Assembly (NCBI GenBank): GCA_963677605.2
Contig: CAXXDX010000006.1
Coordinates: forward strand, 1 to 64,000
DNA length: 64,000 bases
Origin: JAGLOK01 sp963677605
Lineage (GTDB): Bacteria > Bacillota > Clostridia > Christensenellales > UMGS416
Direction of reading: 5' to 3'
Made by a program: the position numbers and the translations under genes
The notes under the pieces: model-generated
What the model saw: the letters and a program-made list of their open reading frames with translations, nothing else
What the model was told of the DNA's origin: nothing
Databases searched by the model: none
In this document: piece by piece, positions 24,364 through 33,442 of the stretch
Layout: each line of letters starts with the position of its first letter
Position numbering within the stretch: the stretch's first letter is position 1

Positions 24364-25125
24364 ATGACAAACTTTGAAGCAAGCATTTCAATATTCGGAC
24401 AGGCAGGCGTAATGGGCTATCTTTTAAAAGGTATCGTTTTTACGCTTATAATATCGCTCATCGCGGTGGTTATCGGAACGGTACTCGGCTCGGTTCTCGC
24501 GCTTGCGCGCAACTATTGCAAGAAAAAGACCGTCGTTTTCAAATGGCTGTCCATCGGCTACATCGAAATTTTCCGCAACACTCCCCTACTTTTATGGATA
24601 TTCATCTGTGTTGTGTTCTTCCCCGTGCCTGAGTTCATGTCAAAACCAATGGTTGGACTGTCATCCGTTGAAGTTACGCTTTTATACCGCGCATCGGCAG
24701 CGCTCATCCTGTTTACATCATCGGTTATAGCGGAAATAGTCCGCGGCGGTTTAAACTCCGTAGACGAAGGTCAGTTTGAAGCCGGACACTCGCAGGGCTT
24801 TTCCACAGTGCAGGTAATGCTGTATATCGTCTTGCCGCAAGCGTTCCGCAACATCGTGCCAACTCTCTTAAGCCAGATAATTACGACTATAAAAGACTCA
24901 TCGTATCTTGCAAACGTGGCTGTTATCGAGCTTTTGTCCCGCACGCGCCGGTTAATGAATGCCGCCTATCAGTACAACGGCACAGGCACTATTAATGTGT
25001 CGGATGTTTTCGTTCTTTTCGGCATGGCGGCTCTGATTTACTTCATAATAAACTTTACACTTTCCTCCATCGTTCGCTATATGCATAAGCATCCTAGAGT
25101 GCCGAAGGAGGCTGTGGAAGCGTAA
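24364..25125 (+). CDS. Amino-acid ABC transporter permease 2
   Basis: A 253-residue permease homologous to the preceding gene, with the EAA loop FEAGHSQGFSTVQVMLYIVLPQ (FEAGHSQGF plus VQVMLYIVLPQ) and about five membrane helices. ATG 24364 has GGTGGTG upstream and follows the previous stop by one base. It is the last gene of the operon. A CCCCTCCACC hairpin repeat begins at its stop codon, and the operon terminator lies at 25243-25271. Confidence 0.93.
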   Translation: MTNFEASISIFGQAGVMGYLLKGIVFTLIISLIAVVIGTVLGSVLALARNYCKKKTVVFKWLSIGYIEIFRNTPLLLWIFICVVFFPVPEFMSKPMVGLSSVEVTLLYRASAALILFTSSVIAEIVRGGLNSVDEGQFEAGHSQGFSTVQVMLYIVLPQAFRNIVPTLLSQIITTIKDSSYLANVAVIELLSRTRRLMNAAYQYNGTGTINVSDVFVLFGMAALIYFIINFTLSSIVRYMHKHPRVPKEAVEA

Positions 25126-25180
25126 ACCCCTCCACCGTTCGCTTTGCTTACGGTTCCCCTCCCCTAAATGGGAGGTGCGT
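25125..25180. repeat. AACCCCTCCACC double-hairpin repeat at operon end
   Basis: AACCCCTCCACC starts on the last base of the permease stop codon. It is followed by a variable stem (ACCGTTCGC...TTACGGT) and by CCTCCCCTAAATGGGAGG. The same architecture with other stem sequences is at 20684, 25280, 28886, 48235 and, inverted, 48881. Confidence 0.7.
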
Positions 25181-25242
25181 CAACAAAGCAATTATGATAA
25201 ATGTCAGATTGAAGATAAAGTAAACTAATAGCATGAAAATAA

Positions 25243-25271
25243 ACCGTGTGCCTGAAGGTGTGCGGTTTTTT
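25243..25271 (+). terminator. Terminator of the ABC operon
   Basis: ACCGTGTGCC, loop TGAA, GGTGTGCGGT: all ten positions pair, with four G-T pairs, followed by TTTTTT. Confidence 0.75.
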
Positions 25272-25279
25272 GGTATTAA

Positions 25280-26330
25280 CCCTTCCACCGTGATTTTATA
25301 TCACGGTCCCCCTCCCCTCATTAAAGAAGAGAATTTGGCTTGCCAAAACTCTTCCAAAGCAAATTTTAAATAAAGCGTTTTAAATTTTATTAATTCAAAA
25401 GTTTCAATATTACTGAAAAGTAGGGGAGGTCAGTTGTAATTTAGCAAATGTTTGCAGATGTTCTAATGAGCCTCCCTAATGAGGGGGGGCTGGCATCCGC
25501 AGGATGACTGGGGGGGTTTTAATCAGACAAAGTAAGTCCTCGCAGGGGCTTTAGTTTTTTTGCGAGCCTACTGCCGGCGAGGAATCTTTTTTTCTTTTTT
25601 TAGGCGGTGTCGCTTCGCTCCCCCGCATTTTATCAAGGTTCTTTGGTATAATACCCCTCTGTCCCTTCGGGACATCTCCCCTTCAAAGGGGCGATATCGT
25701 CTTAAACAAAGTATGATATTCATCACAAATTCTATAACAAAGCACAAAAGCTTTCCTCGCCGACAGGCGAAACGGGGCACTGGGGCGAAGCCCCAGCAAC
25801 TCCCCAGCCGCCAGGAAGTCTGATAAAAAGACACAACAAAGACGGCGTTCGGGGTGGTTTGTTAAATTAAATGCTGTAATAGAAATTACTCTGCTCCTCA
25901 AAACGTTGCTTGGGCAATTTTCTTTACCTTGGGTACGCTACCGCTTGGTGCTACTTTTTAAAAAAGTAGCCAAAAGACGCAGACGCCTGAGCCCTTTACT
26001 ATCTTAACCAACTGCTTTTACAAACTGGCTCAAGGGTCTGCATTTCTTTTTATTTAAGTGTGGTGGAACGCACTGCGGTGCTGAAGTATGATTAATAGGC
26101 AGGTACGCAAACTAAATCTTATTTTCAAGTACGGAAAAACGATGCGACTCTGCCAAAACAAAAGTATTTTATTAAAAATACTAAAATCAAGCACTTGTGG
26201 AATTACAACAGTTTTTATATTGATAAGTAATCTAAGAAACTGAAATTGCCGAATGCTGTGTTTGTCATAATTAAGCCGCTGGGAAGTCCGATAAAAAGAC
26301 ACAGCTAAGACGGCGTTCGGGGTGGTCACT
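25280..26330. repeat. Mosaic intergenic repeat region
   Basis: From 25280 a second AACCC-type double hairpin (ACCGTGAT/ATCACGGT). At about 25530-25580 a CCTCGC...GGCGAGG module, near 25605 the GTCGCTTCGCTCCCCCGC block, near 25660 a CTGTCCC/GGGACA plus CCCCTT/AAGGGG double hairpin. At 25780-25860 GGGGCGAAGCCCC and a reverse CCGCC...GGCGTTCGGGGTGG module. Near 26030-26070 CTGGCTCAAGGGTCTGCA and GGTGGAACGCACTGC, and at 26275-26325 another reverse module. No gene is supported. Confidence 0.7.
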
Positions 26331-26405
26331 CCAATAAAACACACACCCATTGACAGAAAATACCACACTCCATATAATAACGGTATAACAAACAATGGAG
26401 CTACC

Positions 26406-27258
26406 ATGAAAAAACTATCCCTTTTTATAGCAATTATCATTATAATCGCATCGTTTGCAGGATGCCGGTCCGCTTCACCAGATATGGATAATACTCCAGA
26501 GCTTATCGTATCTCCTACACCCGAACAAACAGCGTCACCAACTCCGCAGTCGGATGAATATGATAACAAAAAAAACGATGGAAACCAAGCATTTTGAAAT
26601 AAATTACTATTGCAAAAACTTCACGGATAAAGACGAAGTTTGCATGCTCCAGATAGCACAAAACCTTGAAGACGGCTGGCTTAGGCTCACGGAAACATAT
26701 GGCGTTTCATTCAGTGATAAAAAAGAAGTTCAGATACACCGCGACTTAAAACAGCTCCACATTGCTATGGGAATGCCGGACGCACCCGGCTGGGCAGTGG
26801 GCGGATACAGCTACGGTAAAATACTGACACTTTCTCCGCTGAGCCAGTCAACAGGATACGACAACCTTGTCCGCTCCCCTCTTCACGAATATGCCCATCT
26901 GATGATATTTAAAATAAACCCAGCAACACCCCGATGGCTCAACGAAGGCATCGCGTTTTATGAGTCCAAAGACCACAGCAAAGAATGGGTTCAGCTTGCC
27001 GTGGAGCACGGCGCATTAAGTGGCGAAGTTCCCACGCTGAGTTACATGGATGTCGGCGACGACTACCGAGCGTTTGCCGCCCGATACGGCTATCAGTACA
27101 TGTACACGCTGGTTGAGTTTATCATATATAAATACGGATATGAAAAGCTGATTGCGCTGATAAAATCGCCTTATGACTTTGAGAGAGTGTTTTCTCTTTC
27201 GCAGGAAGAGCTGTGGGATGAATGGGCGGAATTTTTGGCTGAAAACTACAGTGAGTGA
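26406..27258 (+). pseudogene. Lipoprotein metallopeptidase (peptidase-MA-like), frameshifted
   Basis: Two overlapping frames together encode one lipoprotein of about 283 residues. The first part (26406-26597) has a signal peptide with lipobox FAGC and a Ser/Pro/Thr linker. The second (open to 27258) has the catalytic HEYAH (an HExxH zinc motif in SPLHEYAHLM), then PRWLNEGIAFYES, the downstream Glu pattern of MA-clan gluzincins. The frames meet at a run of eight A (about 26566-26573); a run of seven would restore one frame. This may be a sequencing or assembly error, a real mutation, a phase-variable tract, or slippage at the A8 run. GGAG precedes ATG 26406. The second part has no good start of its own. 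Confidence 0.8.
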
Positions 27259-27322
27259 TAAGCAGGCTTAGTGTTGTAGTCGGTATTTTGCAGAGCTTTA
27301 TTTTTTTTAAGTAAAAAGCGAT

Positions 27323-27930
27323 GGTCAGTACGGTAAAAATTATAAACAAGCAGAGCTCCCCGAACGCTTACTAACATTAGCTTTTTATCTAACTTCGCAG
27401 AAGCTGGGACTTTGCAGGGGCTGTCGCCCCTGTACCCCGTTTCGCCTTTCGGCGATATGCAAAGTTTTTAAAGTAATCCTCGCCCTACAAGAGACCGCAA
27501 AAAGAACAAAGCTTATCGGCGAGGAATAAAGGTCAGTTCAGTAAAAAATTATAAACAAGCAGAGCTCCCCGAACGCTTACTAACATTAGCTTTTTATCTA
27601 ACTTCGCAGAAGCTGGGACTTTACAGGGGCTGTCGCCCCTGTACCCCGTTTCGCCTTCCGGCGATATGCAAAGTTTTTAAAGAAATCCTCGCCCTACAAG
27701 AAACCGCAAAAAAAACAAAACCCATCGGTGAGGAATAAAGGTCAGCACGGTAAAAATTATAAACAAACAAAGAACCCCGAACGCTTACTAACTGCAGTTT
27801 TTTATCTAACTTCGCGGAAGCTGGGATTCTTTTTTTGTTTTTCTGGCAGTGACACTTCGTGTCCCTGCACTTTTTAACAAGTTATATAAAAATCCTCGCC
27901 CTACAAAACAAAACCACCGGCCGAAGCAAG
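27323..27930. repeat. Tandem array of about 208-bp units
   Basis: Three head-to-tail units start at 27323, 27531 and 27740 with GGTCAG...GTAAAAATTATAAAC. Each contains ACGCTTACTAAC...GCAGAAGCTGGGA; units 1 and 2 also have AGGGGCTGTCGCCCCT, CGCCTTCCGGCG-type hairpins and CCTCGCC...GGCGAGG. Unit 3 is altered. Units 1 and 2 are nearly identical. No spacers, so not CRISPR. Confidence 0.85.
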
Positions 27931-27968
27931 TGGTTATTAATATCAGTTATATAAATTTCAAAAAACCG

Positions 27969-28784
27969 TCACTTTTTCTCCCATATCCTATGCGGGCTAT
28001 ACACAATCTGCGGATAAGTTTCTTTGTCCGGTGCGGTTACCGCTTCGCGCGATGACGTGTTTTCCGGATGGTCACTCATAATTTTTTCGGAAACAGCATA
28101 CAAATCCTCTATCATCTTAAGCGTCAATACACCGTCGGCATGACCGCAATACGGCGTGTGTGTTTTAACAAGCTCGATAGTCGCTTTCGCGCCTTTTTGC
28201 CACCACTCCAGTGAGATTCCGTCCGGCATATGCATCCACAAACACGGGTTCACGTTATCGCCGGTGAAAGCAATCTTTTCCTTGTCGTCGATTAAAACAA
28301 CGCAGCCTTCCGTGTGCCCGGGCGTACTCATAACTTTTATATCCCTGCCGCCCAGATGGAAAACATGGCCGTCTTCCATTGGGATAAACTTCGGCTTTTG
28401 CTCGTCCCGGCTCAAGTCGCTAAGCTTCACGGGCATATCGCCTCTTTTTGCTATCATATTAAAAAACTTCTTGCGGAAAAAATATCTTCTCATCATTTTC
28501 TGGCGAAAGTTGATGTCGGCTTTATGCACATAAACTTCGCTAAACTGCCCCGCTCCGCCGACATGGTCCAAATGCGCATGCGTTGCAGCGACTGTCATTG
28601 GCAGGTCGGTTAAGCTTTCCGCGCATTTTTTTATGCTGCCTATTCCCAATCCCGTATCGATAAGCAGAGCTTTTTCGTCGCCTTCTACTAAGTAGCAATT
28701 GCTGAAATTAAACTCGTTTATCATGTAGGTTTTGTCCGCGATTTTGGTTACTTGGTGGTCAGATCTCTTTTCTGTATTTTTCAT
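27969..28784 (-). CDS. MBL-fold metallo-hydrolase
   Basis: A 271-residue cytoplasmic metallo-beta-lactamase-fold hydrolase of the glyoxalase-II-like type. The metal motif THAHLDH (about 68-74) is followed by GHTEG (about 155-159), FTGDNV (about 173-178) and a later histidine in YCGHADG, enough for a two-metal site. Substrate unknown; relatives include hydroxyacylglutathione hydrolases and quorum-signal lactonases. AGAGGA lies upstream of the ATG at 28784. It stands alone between two tandem repeat arrays. Confidence 0.88.
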   Translation of the reverse strand: MKNTEKRSDHQVTKIADKTYMINEFNFSNCYLVEGDEKALLIDTGLGIGSIKKCAESLTDLPMTVAATHAHLDHVGGAGQFSEVYVHKADINFRQKMMRRYFFRKKFFNMIAKRGDMPVKLSDLSRDEQKPKFIPMEDGHVFHLGGRDIKVMSTPGHTEGCVVLIDDKEKIAFTGDNVNPCLWMHMPDGISLEWWQKGAKATIELVKTHTPYCGHADGVLTLKMIEDLYAVSEKIMSDHPENTSSREAVTAPDKETYPQIVYSPHRIWEKK

Positions 28785-28885
28785 ATGCTTGTTCCTCTTT
28801 TTTGTTATCTTTTGATTATAGCATAGAAATTTGAGGATAGTGGTGGCAGTTTTACTCGCTAAATAGGATATTTCTTTTACCCAAT

Positions 28886-29009
28886 CCCACCACCGTGATG
28901 TAAAATCACGGTCCCCCTCCCCTCTTAGGGGAGATAACGTCTATTCAAAGTTAGGCATACAATAAATTTAGAAAATTATTAAATAAAGTAACAAGTGAAA
29001 AGGAGCGAA
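28886..29009. repeat. ACCGTGAT double-hairpin repeat, second copy
   Basis: CCCACCACCGTGATGTAAAA with its ATCACGGT arm, CCCCTCTTAGGGG, then about 80 bp matching 20684-20815, including ACGTCTA(A/T)TCAAAGTTAG. Confidence 0.75.
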
Positions 29010-29840
29010 GGTCAGTTCGGTAAAATTGAAAACAAAGCACCCCGAACGCTTGCAAACTTTAGTTTTTTAGCTAACTTCGCAGAAGCTGGGTTTCTTTTTT
29101 TGTTTTTCTGGCAGTGACACTTCGTGTCCCTGCTCTTTTTAACAAGCTGTAGAAAATCCTTTCACAATATAGTGCGGAGGAGCGAAGCGACGCCGCCAAA
29201 AGAAAAGAAAAAAAGAATTCCTCGCCCTACAAAAACCAGCAAAAAGAACAAAGCTTATCAGCGAGGAATAAAGGGTAGTTCGGTAAAATTTATAAACAAA
29301 TAAAGCTCCCTAAACGCTTACAAACTTTAGTTTTTTATCTGACTTCGCAGAAGCTGGGACTCTTTCTTTTGTTTTTCTGGCAGTGACACTTCGTGTCCCT
29401 GCTCTTTTTAACAAGCTGTAGAAAATCCTTTTACTATATAGTGCGGAGGAGCGAAGCGACGCCTCCAAAAGAAAAGAAAAAAAGAATTCCTCGCCCTACA
29501 ATAGCTAGCAAAAAGAACAAAGCTTATCGGCGAGGAATTAAGCGCAGTACGGTAAAATTATAAGTAAACAAAGCTCCTCGAACGCTTACAAACTTTAGTT
29601 TTTTATCTGACTTCGCAGAAGCTGGGACTCTTTCTTTTGTTTTTCTGGCAGTGACACTTCGTGTCCCTGCTCTTTTTAACAAGCTGTAGAAAATCCTTTT
29701 ACTATATAGTGCGGAGGAGCGAAGCGACGCCTCCAAAAGAAAAGAAAAAAAGAATTCCTCGCCCTACATAGTATACAAGAAAAACAAAGCTTAACGGCGA
29801 GGAATTAAGCGCAGTACGGTAAAATTATAAGCAAACAAAA
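29010..29840. repeat. Tandem array of about 267-bp units
   Basis: Units start at 29010, 29274, 29542 and 29809 (partial), giving periods of 264, 268 and 267 bp. Each unit carries the CGCTTACAAAC...CAGAAGCTGGG module, a GTGACACTTCGTGTCCC stem, the TGCGGAGGAGCGAAGCGACG palindrome and CCTCGCCC...GGCGAGG. Units 2 and 3 are almost identical. The end modules match those of the 208-bp array, but the middle differs. Confidence 0.85.
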
Positions 29841-29899
29841 CTCCCCGAACGCCGTTTTAACGTTATTTTTTTTGTGAACTAAGTAACGTCTAGCATAAG

Positions 29900-30020
29900 A
29901 TAAGCACTGCTTTCGACAATTTAAAAGATTTCATAAAGCCAAAATCTTATAAATACGCCTTCAATCGTCAGCATTAGTCGAATCGTTAGTAAGAATTTTA
30001 TAAATAAAATTCTTTTGTGC
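29900..30020. repeat. 130-bp dispersed double-hairpin repeat, diverged copy 4
   Basis: It keeps CAATTTAAAAGATTT...AAAATCTTATAAA and the second hairpin AAGAATTTTATAAATAAAATTCTT region (stem AGAATTTT/AAAATTCT), but differs from copies 1-3 at its ends. Confidence 0.7.
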
Positions 30021-30041
30021 TGTCACCCCAGTACCTCTTTA

Positions 30042-30319
30042 AAACCCTTCAGATCATGTGGATGCTAGTTCTCTTTAACCCCTCAGTAGCCTTTCAGGCA
30101 CCAGCTCCCCTTCAAAGGGGAGCTAATGCAGTTATGAATGGTTTGTCTTTAATATGGCAAGCAATTTATTAATCGGCGTGCTTTTCTAATAGATTGCGAA
30201 GTTACTAAGAAAAGCTATCTGTTTATTATGCGCAGATAGCTATATTATTGCGGAATTTTCCGAAGTTGGGATAGCGCCCTTTTTAAGGGGAGCTGGCAGC
30301 GCAGCTGACTGAGGGGTAA
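30042..30319. mobile_element. 278-bp MITE-like element, copy 2
   Basis: Same length and order as 20308-20585, with slightly decayed ends (AAACCCTTCA and TGAGGGGTAA). Internal stems are kept. Point differences are scattered, and no length difference accumulates. Confidence 0.75.
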
Positions 30320-30443
30320 GGCAAAAATAAAACCACCCAAACTCACCTTCCCTCATTTATCGCCATTCTTTAAATGTTTATCATTTTATTTAATATATTT
30401 ATCGTATTCTTATGTATTTTTAATGTTTTATTTTTATTTTTTA

Positions 30444-30472
30444 TTGACAAACTTAAAATCGTGGGGTAATAT
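30444..30472 (+). promoter_or_regulatory. Promoter of DUF2975/XRE pair
   Basis: TTGACA (30444-30449), 17 bp, TAATAT (30467-30472), 32 bp before the start codon. Confidence 0.75.
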
Positions 30473-30504
30473 GTGCTTGTAAAACAAAATCGGAGGAAAC
30501 AAAA

Positions 30505-31074
30505 ATGAAAATGCACGAAAATAAACTTAAAAGATTTGGCGTTTACGGCAAAATAGCCGACGTTCTGTTTATCATAATCGTAGTGGGCGGAGCTCTTCTC
30601 ACACTGGCAGGGCTCGCAGGCGCTATTTACATCAATGTAACCGACTTCGACCTTATGGAAACTACAAACTTCATTCTGACAAACGAACTGCCCGGTGCGG
30701 AGCTCATTCTCCCCGACGACATCGAAATATCCTACTCGGTCATTTATATGATAGTAGTAAGCATGGCGCTCAGCATTGCGCTCGCGGCGTTCGCGGTTAA
30801 ATCCATCGCTATAATGTTTAATAACACCGTCAAGGAAGGCACGCCGTTTAACAAAAAATCCGTCAGGTGCATGAAGGCGGTAGGCTCCGCGTTTATCATA
30901 TACACAGGCGTTGTGTTCGTGATGAGCATAATAACAGGCGCGGTCGCACCGGTTCCCAAGTTTGACATGACGATCAACGGACGCTCGATTATAATCGGTC
31001 TTCTGGTCTTAGCCTTCGGCGAAATGTTTGAGTTCGGCATGGACTTGCAGGAAGACAACGAGTCAATACTTTAA
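30505..31074 (+). CDS. DUF2975 membrane protein
   Basis: A 189-residue membrane protein with four helices (about 17-43, 75-100, 125-148, 158-175), matching DUF2975 in layout: VKEGTPFNKKSVRCMKAVGSAFIIYTG lies between helices 2 and 3 (conserved core GTPFNKKSVRCM). B. subtilis YoaS is a relative. Its function is unknown. It forms a transcription unit with the XRE gene 10 bases downstream, the standard DUF2975/YozG pairing. CGGAGG lies upstream of the start. Confidence 0.85.
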   Translation: MKMHENKLKRFGVYGKIADVLFIIIVVGGALLTLAGLAGAIYINVTDFDLMETTNFILTNELPGAELILPDDIEISYSVIYMIVVSMALSIALAAFAVKSIAIMFNNTVKEGTPFNKKSVRCMKAVGSAFIIYTGVVFVMSIITGAVAPVPKFDMTINGRSIIIGLLVLAFGEMFEFGMDLQEDNESIL

Positions 31075-31084
31075 GGAGCGCGAT

Positions 31085-31309
31085 ATGATTATAGTAAGAT
31101 TGGATAAAGTAATGGTGGACAGGAAAATGTCGTTGAACGAGCTGTCCGAGCGCATAGGTCTTTCAAATGTAAACCTGTCGCTGATTAAAAACGGCAAAGT
31201 GAAGGGTGTTCGCTTTAACACGCTGGACGCCATCTGCGAAGTGCTTGACTGCACGCCCGGCGACATACTGGAGTATCAGAAAAACGAGGAGAGCGAGAGC
31301 GACAGTTAA
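31085..31309 (+). CDS. YozG-type XRE transcriptional regulator
   Basis: A 74-residue helix-turn-helix protein. Residues about 8-62 form the Cro/CI domain (MSLNELSERIGLSNVNLSLIKNG with recognition-helix part SNVNLSLIKNG, then FNTLDAICEVLDCTPGDILEY). An in-frame ATG at 31028 lies inside the DUF2975 gene; I chose 31085 because AAGGAG sits 6 bases upstream. It probably controls its own operon and the DUF2975 protein's activity may feed into it (inferred from the constant pairing). Confidence 0.88.
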   Translation: MIIVRLDKVMVDRKMSLNELSERIGLSNVNLSLIKNGKVKGVRFNTLDAICEVLDCTPGDILEYQKNEESESDS

Positions 31310-31337
31310 CAAAGCAAAATAACATGCAACCTTAATG

Positions 31338-31364
31338 ACCACTCAATTATTGGGTGGTTTTTTT
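31338..31364 (+). terminator. Terminator of DUF2975/XRE operon
   Basis: ACCACTCAA and TTGGGTGGT form a 9-bp stem with one G-T pair over a 3-base loop, followed by seven Ts. Confidence 0.85.
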
Positions 31365-31428
31365 CTGTTCTAATAAGTCTTATGCTTTTTAGCAAGCATG
31401 GCTCCCTGTCGCCATCCGGCTTAGCTTT

Positions 31429-31809
31429 CTAATCAACTTTTATCTCTCCCAAATCATCTATGATAGTCACTCCCCCGCCCCCGCTTACCGCCTGTTCATC
31501 CAAGAGGCCGTATCTTTTGGCGAGTATCTCGGCTGCTTTGTTGCGCTCGCGGTCGCTCATTTCTATTTCCCCGCGCATGACGGCCGTAAAGTACGCCAGC
31601 ACTTCCTCGCTCTCGGCGATTTTCTCCGTTGTCGCTTTTTCTATCTCTTCTTTGATAAACTCCTTAACCTCCGCCTTTTTGAGCAAGCGGTGCGCATTGG
31701 CTCTCGGGTTTTTAAGCTCCCCTTCTTTTTCATATACCGCCCGATAAGCGCGTGTGGCGTTGAAGTCTTTTAAGTATTCCAGGCAGAATAGTTTCTGGTT
31801 TTGGTTCAT
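31429..31809 (-). CDS. Phage terminase small subunit
   Basis: A 126-residue protein of the Terminase_2 type: NQKLFCLEYLKDFNATRAY (about 3-21), RANAHRLLKKAEVKEFI (about 35-51), and the C-terminal RNKAAEILAKRYGLLDE. It would recognise phage DNA for packaging. ATG 31809 is preferred over an upstream in-frame ATG (31869) because AAGGAG lies 8 bases before it and the extra residues are a basic, low-complexity stretch. The large subunit that normally follows is missing; the next bases downstream belong to the DUF2975 operon. Confidence 0.85.
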   Translation of the reverse strand: MNQNQKLFCLEYLKDFNATRAYRAVYEKEGELKNPRANAHRLLKKAEVKEFIKEEIEKATTEKIAESEEVLAYFTAVMRGEIEMSDRERNKAAEILAKRYGLLDEQAVSGGGGVTIIDDLGEIKVD

Positions 31810-31877
31810 GGTGTGCTCCTTGCGTCGCTTCGCTTTTATTCTTCGTTTCTTTGCGAGCGGCTTGGTCATTGATTGCT

Positions 31878-31906
31878 AAAAACCACAGGTATGTGTCCTG
31901 TGGTTT
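31878..31906 (-). terminator. Minus-strand terminator
   Basis: AAACCACAGG and CCTGTGGTTT are a perfect 10-bp inverted repeat. Read on the minus strand the stem ends in TTTTT, so it could end transcripts from the restriction module before the terminase gene. Confidence 0.75.
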
Positions 31907-31982
31907 GCTGTACGGTATTATTTTATCATTTCGGGGGGTGTAAAAGGGTGTAAGGGTTGGAGGATTTCGTTGTTTATACCTA

Positions 31983-32078
31983 TTAAGCTCCCCGAACGCC
32001 GTCTTATCTGTTTCTTTTTAACGGACTTCACGGCGGCTGGGAATTTGCTGGGGCTGGCGCCCCAGTGCCCTAATTTAT
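31983..32078. repeat. GCCG...CGGCTGGG module with GC hairpin
   Basis: CTCCCCGAACGCCGT...ACGGCGGCTGGGA followed by CTGGGGCTGGCGCCCCAG, downstream of the nuclease gene. The same pair occurs at 37928-38010. Confidence 0.7.
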
Positions 32079-32120
32079 AAATGAGAAATTATAATCATCA
32101 ATAATTTCAAATCAAATTTC

Positions 32121-33236
32121 TCAATAAAAATCTTTTAATTCTTCAAAGCTAATATTCAATCCAACTTCCTTTAGCTTTTCTTTTCTTCTCTCATATAGCT
32201 TCAGAAGAATTTTATCTCTATCCTCTTCTATTCCATAATGAACACAATCATGACAGATACTACATAAACTACAAATATTCTCTTCTACATCTAAGGAAAA
32301 TTCAAATTTAGAATGTTGATTAAGAGGTATCAAGTGATGTGATTCTGTATAGTTTTTAAAAGTTTTCTTAGAAAAAAAGAACTTATGCTCTTTTTCATTT
32401 TCACATAAAAAATCAGCTATCCTTAGTGCATTAGCTGCAACTCTATTATCTCTAGGATATTTTTCGTTATTAGAATAATCTCTAATAGTCAATTTCTTTT
32501 TTCTAGGCGTACCTAAATATTCTGGTTTATCTTTATTGTTTTTCTCATCATTTTCAATTATCTCATAGGTTCTGTCAATACCATCTTTCTCTATAAATAC
32601 TAGTCCATTATTTACGCCATAAATATAGTCATAGAAATCATTTATATCTCGATTTCCTACAATCTCCAATGCAGATTCATATGCTTTTATCATTTGACGT
32701 ACATCTTTAGCTATTTTATTATCATCTGGTATTTTATTTATATTATATTTTATGGAAAAAATGTTTCCCGCCTCATAGCCTTTCCCTAAATCTCCATGCG
32801 ATCTTAGATCAATTTTTTTATTTGATAAATTCGTTGATAGCAATATATTCTTACCAAGATATTCAGCCGTACTTTTTGCGATAGATTTTGGTCTTCTTAA
32901 TTTAAAATGGTCTTTGATATTATAAAATCCCTGATTTAAACTTAAATATATTTCCTTCATGTCTGACGAAAAAAGAAACACTAAATATATACCTCTTTGT
33001 GGTGTAAAATTAGATTCATTATTAATTATCGCAACCCAAGGAATTTCTGAAATATTGCCTTTTCCAACAGACTCCACAACTTTGTATTTATTATAATTTA
33101 TATGTTCTCTAATTTTATCTGGGAATATTTGTTTTATTAGACTAGGAATAACTGTACTATAATTAGTATTATTTTTATACTCTATATAATTGCTAGTTAT
33201 TTGGTTTAAAATTTCAGAAAAAGTAAGGCTACTCAT
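32121..33236 (-). CDS. MrcB-N (DUF3578) plus HNH restriction endonuclease
   Basis: A 371-residue protein. The N-terminal half (about 10-190) fits the MrcB_N/DUF3578 domain: PWVAIIN, QRGIYLVFLFSSDMKEIYLSLNQG, then GYEAGNI. This domain is found at the N-terminus of McrB-like restriction proteins and is thought to read DNA. The C-terminal part (about 295-335) is an HNH nuclease: ESHHLIPLNQHS with the tandem His, ENICSLCSICHDCVHYG with the Asn, Cys and CH residues. A recognition domain on an HNH nuclease without a methylase nearby suggests a type IV-like enzyme acting on modified DNA. Start overlaps the controller's stop by 4 bases (ATGA). Clearly more AT-rich than its neighbours, a sign of transfer. 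Confidence 0.82.
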   Translation of the reverse strand: MSSLTFSEILNQITSNYIEYKNNTNYSTVIPSLIKQIFPDKIREHINYNKYKVVESVGKGNISEIPWVAIINNESNFTPQRGIYLVFLFSSDMKEIYLSLNQGFYNIKDHFKLRRPKSIAKSTAEYLGKNILLSTNLSNKKIDLRSHGDLGKGYEAGNIFSIKYNINKIPDDNKIAKDVRQMIKAYESALEIVGNRDINDFYDYIYGVNNGLVFIEKDGIDRTYEIIENDEKNNKDKPEYLGTPRKKKLTIRDYSNNEKYPRDNRVAANALRIADFLCENEKEHKFFFSKKTFKNYTESHHLIPLNQHSKFEFSLDVEENICSLCSICHDCVHYGIEEDRDKILLKLYERRKEKLKEVGLNISFEELKDFY

Positions 33237-33442
33237 AAAATTCCCTTAAAGAAATCTTCTAATGTAATCTCTAGTCCTCTACAAATTTTTTCTATATTTA
33301 CTATAGAAATATTCCTCTTGCCATTTTCTACACTGTTTAAGTAAGTTCTATCTAAGTCACATTTCAACGCAAGCTTTTCTTGGCTCAATCCTAAATGGCC
33401 TCTTAAATACTTTACTCTATTACCTACAATATCTTGAATCAT
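33233..33442 (-). CDS. XRE controller protein of the restriction module
   Basis: A 69-residue Cro/CI-type protein filling one HTH domain: LGLSQEKLALKCDLDRTYLN, then SVENGKRNISIVNIEKICRG and LEITLEDFF. The RTYLNxVENGKRNIS pattern is that of controller (C) proteins of restriction systems, which delay nuclease expression. It is translationally coupled to the nuclease. No strong ribosome site is seen; the message may start close to the ATG region. Confidence 0.85.
   Translation of the reverse strand: MIQDIVGNRVKYLRGHLGLSQEKLALKCDLDRTYLNSVENGKRNISIVNIEKICRGLEITLEDFFKGIL

Noticed and set aside
27323..29840. Tandem repeats resembling a CRISPR array
   Set aside because: Periods are 208-268 bp with no unique spacers, and no cas gene is nearby.
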